Positions 7,466-9,106 of a DNA stretch of 9,106 nucleotides are shown piece after piece. The stretch lies in assembly GCF_001557115.1 (NCBI RefSeq), contig NZ_LSKQ01000211.1, positions 1 to 9,106 of the forward strand, given 5' to 3'. The notes beneath the pieces were generated by a model. It searched no databases, was not told where the DNA came from, and worked only from the letters and a program-made list of their open reading frames with translations. A program made the position numbers and the translations under genes. Position 1 is the stretch's first letter. Each line of letters begins with the position of its first letter. The DNA is from Erythrobacter sp. CCH5-A1 (GTDB lineage Bacteria > Pseudomonadota > Alphaproteobacteria > Sphingomonadales > Sphingomonadaceae).

Positions 7466-7639
7466 GGGCGAGGAAGGCTCTCTCCTTGCAAGGGCGGATC
7501 GGTCAGGCTGGCCGGGCAGCTTGCGCGCGCACCGGAGCGTCCGACCTAGCATCCGCGTTTGAACCATGGCTTAACTGCACGGCGAGAGGCCAGCGAAAGG
7601 ATTGGCAATTTCCTCGGTCACTGTGGCATGGAGGCAACA
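7466..7639. other. Divergent intergenic region
   Basis: These 174 bases separate the exported four-cysteine protein (minus) from the FAD dehydrogenase (plus) and must hold promoters for one or both. I see no convincing -35/-10 pair, no clear operator and no terminator. The only site I would call is the Shine-Dalgarno at 7630-7634. Confidence 0.5.
7630..7634 (+). promoter_or_regulatory. Shine-Dalgarno GGAGG of the FAD dehydrogenase
   Basis: GGAGG lies five bases before the ATG at 7640. It is the best ribosome-binding site in the window and fixes the start of the FAD dehydrogenase. Confidence 0.8.
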
Positions 7640-9106
7640 ATGAATCACCCTGCTTCGCCCCCGCGCCCTGCCCCCTCTGCCGAGGCTTTCCTCGCCGAAG
7701 CCCATGCCCTGCTGGGCGCTCGCGGGCTGACCACCGATCCCGAGCGGATGGACGCCTGGCTGACCGACTGGCGCGGACGCTACACCGGCCGCGCCCTGGC
7801 TCTTGCTTCGCCTGCCTCCACCGCCGAGGTTGCAGGGCTTGTGAAGCTGTGCGCGCTCCATGGCGTGCCGATCGTGCCGCAGGGCGGCAACAGCGGTATG
7901 GCCGGCGGCGCGACCCCGGACGAGACCGGCCATGCCATCATCCTGTCCCTGCGCCGCATGAGCGCCATCCGCAGACTCTCGCCCGAGGCGGGGCAAGTGG
8001 TGTGCGAGGCCGGCGTGGTCCTCCAGACCCTGCACGAGGCCGCCGAGGCCGCGGGCATGCGCTTCCCGCTGACGCTGGGCGGCAAGGGCTCGGCGACCAT
8101 CGGCGGACTGATTTCCACCAACGCGGGCGGCACGCAGGTGCTGCGCCACGGCACGATGCGCGCGCAGGTGCTGGGGCTCGAGGCGGTGATGGCGAACGGC
8201 GAGGTTCTCGATCTGATGACCCCGCTCAAGAAGGACAACCGCGGCTTCGACCTCAAGCAATTGCTGATCGGCTCGGAAGGCACGCTCGGCATCGTCACGG
8301 CGGCAACGCTGCGGCTGCTGCCGGCCGCGACCGGCCGCGCGACCGCCTGGGTGGGGCTCGGCGGGATCGTCGAGGCGCGGACGCTGCTGCGACAGATGGA
8401 TCGCGCGATGGGCGATGCGCTCGAAGGCTTCGAGGTGGTGCCGGCGCACTGCCTCGAATCCGTGCTCGCCCACCAGCCGACCGCCCGCGCGCCGCTGGGC
8501 GAGGCGCACGCGTGGAACGCGCTGATCGAATGCGTGTCGAGCGGGCAGGACTCCGCTGCCTTGCGCGAAGGCCTCGAGACCGCACTGGCCGCCGCGCTGG
8601 AGGCGGGCCTGATCGCCGACGCTGTAATCGCCGCCAGCGACACCCAGGCCGAGGCCTTCTGGTCCTTGCGCGACGGCATCTCGGCGGCCGAGCGCGCGCT
8701 CGGCCCGGCGATGCAGCACGATATCTCGGTGCCGGTCGAGCGCATGCCCGAATTCATCCTCGCCGCCGTGCCCGAGGTCGAGGCCGCCCACCCCGGCACC
8801 CGCGCGGTCGCCTTCGGGCATCTGGGCGACGGGAATGTCCACTTCCATGTCCTCGCCCCCGCTGGAGCCGTCCGAGGTGTGTGGGAGGAGACGCAAGGCA
8901 AGGCGGTGAGCGCGCAGGTCCATGACCTCGTCACCGCCTGGGGCGGCTCGATCAGCGCCGAACACGGCATCGGGCAGATGAAGGTGGACGAGCTTGCGCG
9001 CCTGCACGATCCGGTGGCGCTGGCGGTGATGGCACGGGTCAAGCGCGCGCTCGATCCCGCCGGGCTGCTCAATCCGGGAAAACTGCTGCAGTCCCCCTCC
9101 CCCGCC
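7640..9106 (+). CDS. FAD-linked D-2-hydroxyacid dehydrogenase (GlcD/D-lactate/D-2-hydroxyglutarate type), 3' end outside window
   Basis: The family oxidises D-2-hydroxyacids such as D-lactate, glycolate or D-2-hydroxyglutarate to 2-oxoacids, passing electrons to quinone, cytochrome or ETF. The frame is open from the ATG at 7640 through the last base, 489 codons. The FAD-binding (PCMH/VAO) domain covers about 40-230, with PIVPQGGNSGMAGGATP (77-93), GGLISTNAGGTQVLRHG (155-171) and LIGSEGTLGIVT (209-220). The C-terminal FAD-oxidase domain has GHLGDGNVHFHV (393-404) and SAEHGIG (439-445), supplying the metal-site residues His394, His401 and Glu441 known from D-2-hydroxyglutarate dehydrogenase relatives. 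LDPAGLLNPGKLL (471-483) is the usual extreme C-terminus, so only a few codons are missing. QHDISVP (359-365) has Gln where relatives have Lys. The substrate is undecided. A strong Shine-Dalgarno supports the start. Confidence 0.94.
   Translation, partial: MNHPASPPRPAPSAEAFLAEAHALLGARGLTTDPERMDAWLTDWRGRYTGRALALASPASTAEVAGLVKLCALHGVPIVPQGGNSGMAGGATPDETGHAIILSLRRMSAIRRLSPEAGQVVCEAGVVLQTLHEAAEAAGMRFPLTLGGKGSATIGGLISTNAGGTQVLRHGTMRAQVLGLEAVMANGEVLDLMTPLKKDNRGFDLKQLLIGSEGTLGIVTAATLRLLPAATGRATAWVGLGGIVEARTLLRQMDRAMGDALEGFEVVPAHCLESVLAHQPTARAPLGEAHAWNALIECVSSGQDSAALREGLETALAAALEAGLIADAVIAASDTQAEAFWSLRDGISAAERALGPAMQHDISVPVERMPEFILAAVPEVEAAHPGTRAVAFGHLGDGNVHFHVLAPAGAVRGVWEETQGKAVSAQVHDLVTAWGGSISAEHGIGQMKVDELARLHDPVALAVMARVKRALDPAGLLNPGKLLQSPSPA

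Noticed and set aside
7571..9007. 478-codon minus-strand frame antisense to the FAD dehydrogenase
   Set aside because: The plus strand here encodes a full FAD-dehydrogenase with conserved motifs and a strong ribosome-binding site; the antisense product shows no family motif.

Overview
The window reads as core chromosome of a high-GC alphaproteobacterium, most likely in or near the Sphingomonadales (an Erythrobacter/Porphyrobacter/Sphingomonas-type organism). The grounds are the GC-rich codon third positions, the character of the encoded proteins and a GTTC-N7-GTTC motif of the alphaproteobacterial LexA type. The taxonomic placement is inference from remembered family resemblance, not a search. 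No rRNA, tRNA, CRISPR array, transposase, integrase or phage gene was seen. Eight protein-coding genes fill almost the whole window, and no gene-free stretch exceeds 300 bases.

Layout, left to right. (1) 1-1354, plus strand: the 3' part of an RluB/RsuA-type rRNA pseudouridine synthase, coupled through a GTGA overlap to rsmD, a 16S rRNA guanine-N2 methyltransferase. (2) 1351-1845, minus strand: a small secreted protein with a Pro/Thr-rich linker and five tandem 11-residue repeats. Its stop codon overlaps the rsmD stop codon. (3) 1846-2117: a divergent intergenic region with an inverted repeat and a LexA-box-like site directly upstream of the next gene. (4) 2118-4424, plus strand: a UvrD/PcrA superfamily 1 DNA helicase with a C-terminal Tudor-like domain. 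(5) 4427-7465, minus strand: three genes transcribed leftward, namely a four-cysteine exported protein, an RhlE-like DEAD-box RNA helicase with a highly charged tail, and a membrane sterol desaturase/fatty acid hydroxylase. (6) 7466-7639: a second divergent intergenic region. (7) 7640 to the right edge, plus strand: an FAD-linked D-2-hydroxyacid dehydrogenase (GlcD/D2HGDH type), open at the edge but probably lacking only its last few codons.

Functional reading. rluB and rsmD form an rRNA-modification pair, and the DEAD-box helicase also suits ribosome or RNA work. The UvrD-like helicase is a repair enzyme, and the upstream GTTC repeat suggests SOS control. The hydroxylase and the FAD dehydrogenase look like unrelated metabolic neighbours. 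I did not find convincing evidence of an undescribed multi-gene system. The items most worth a second look are the LexA-type box with a near-leaderless uvrD start, the undecapeptide-repeat secreted protein, and an apparent Lys-to-Gln change at a substrate-site position of the FAD dehydrogenase.
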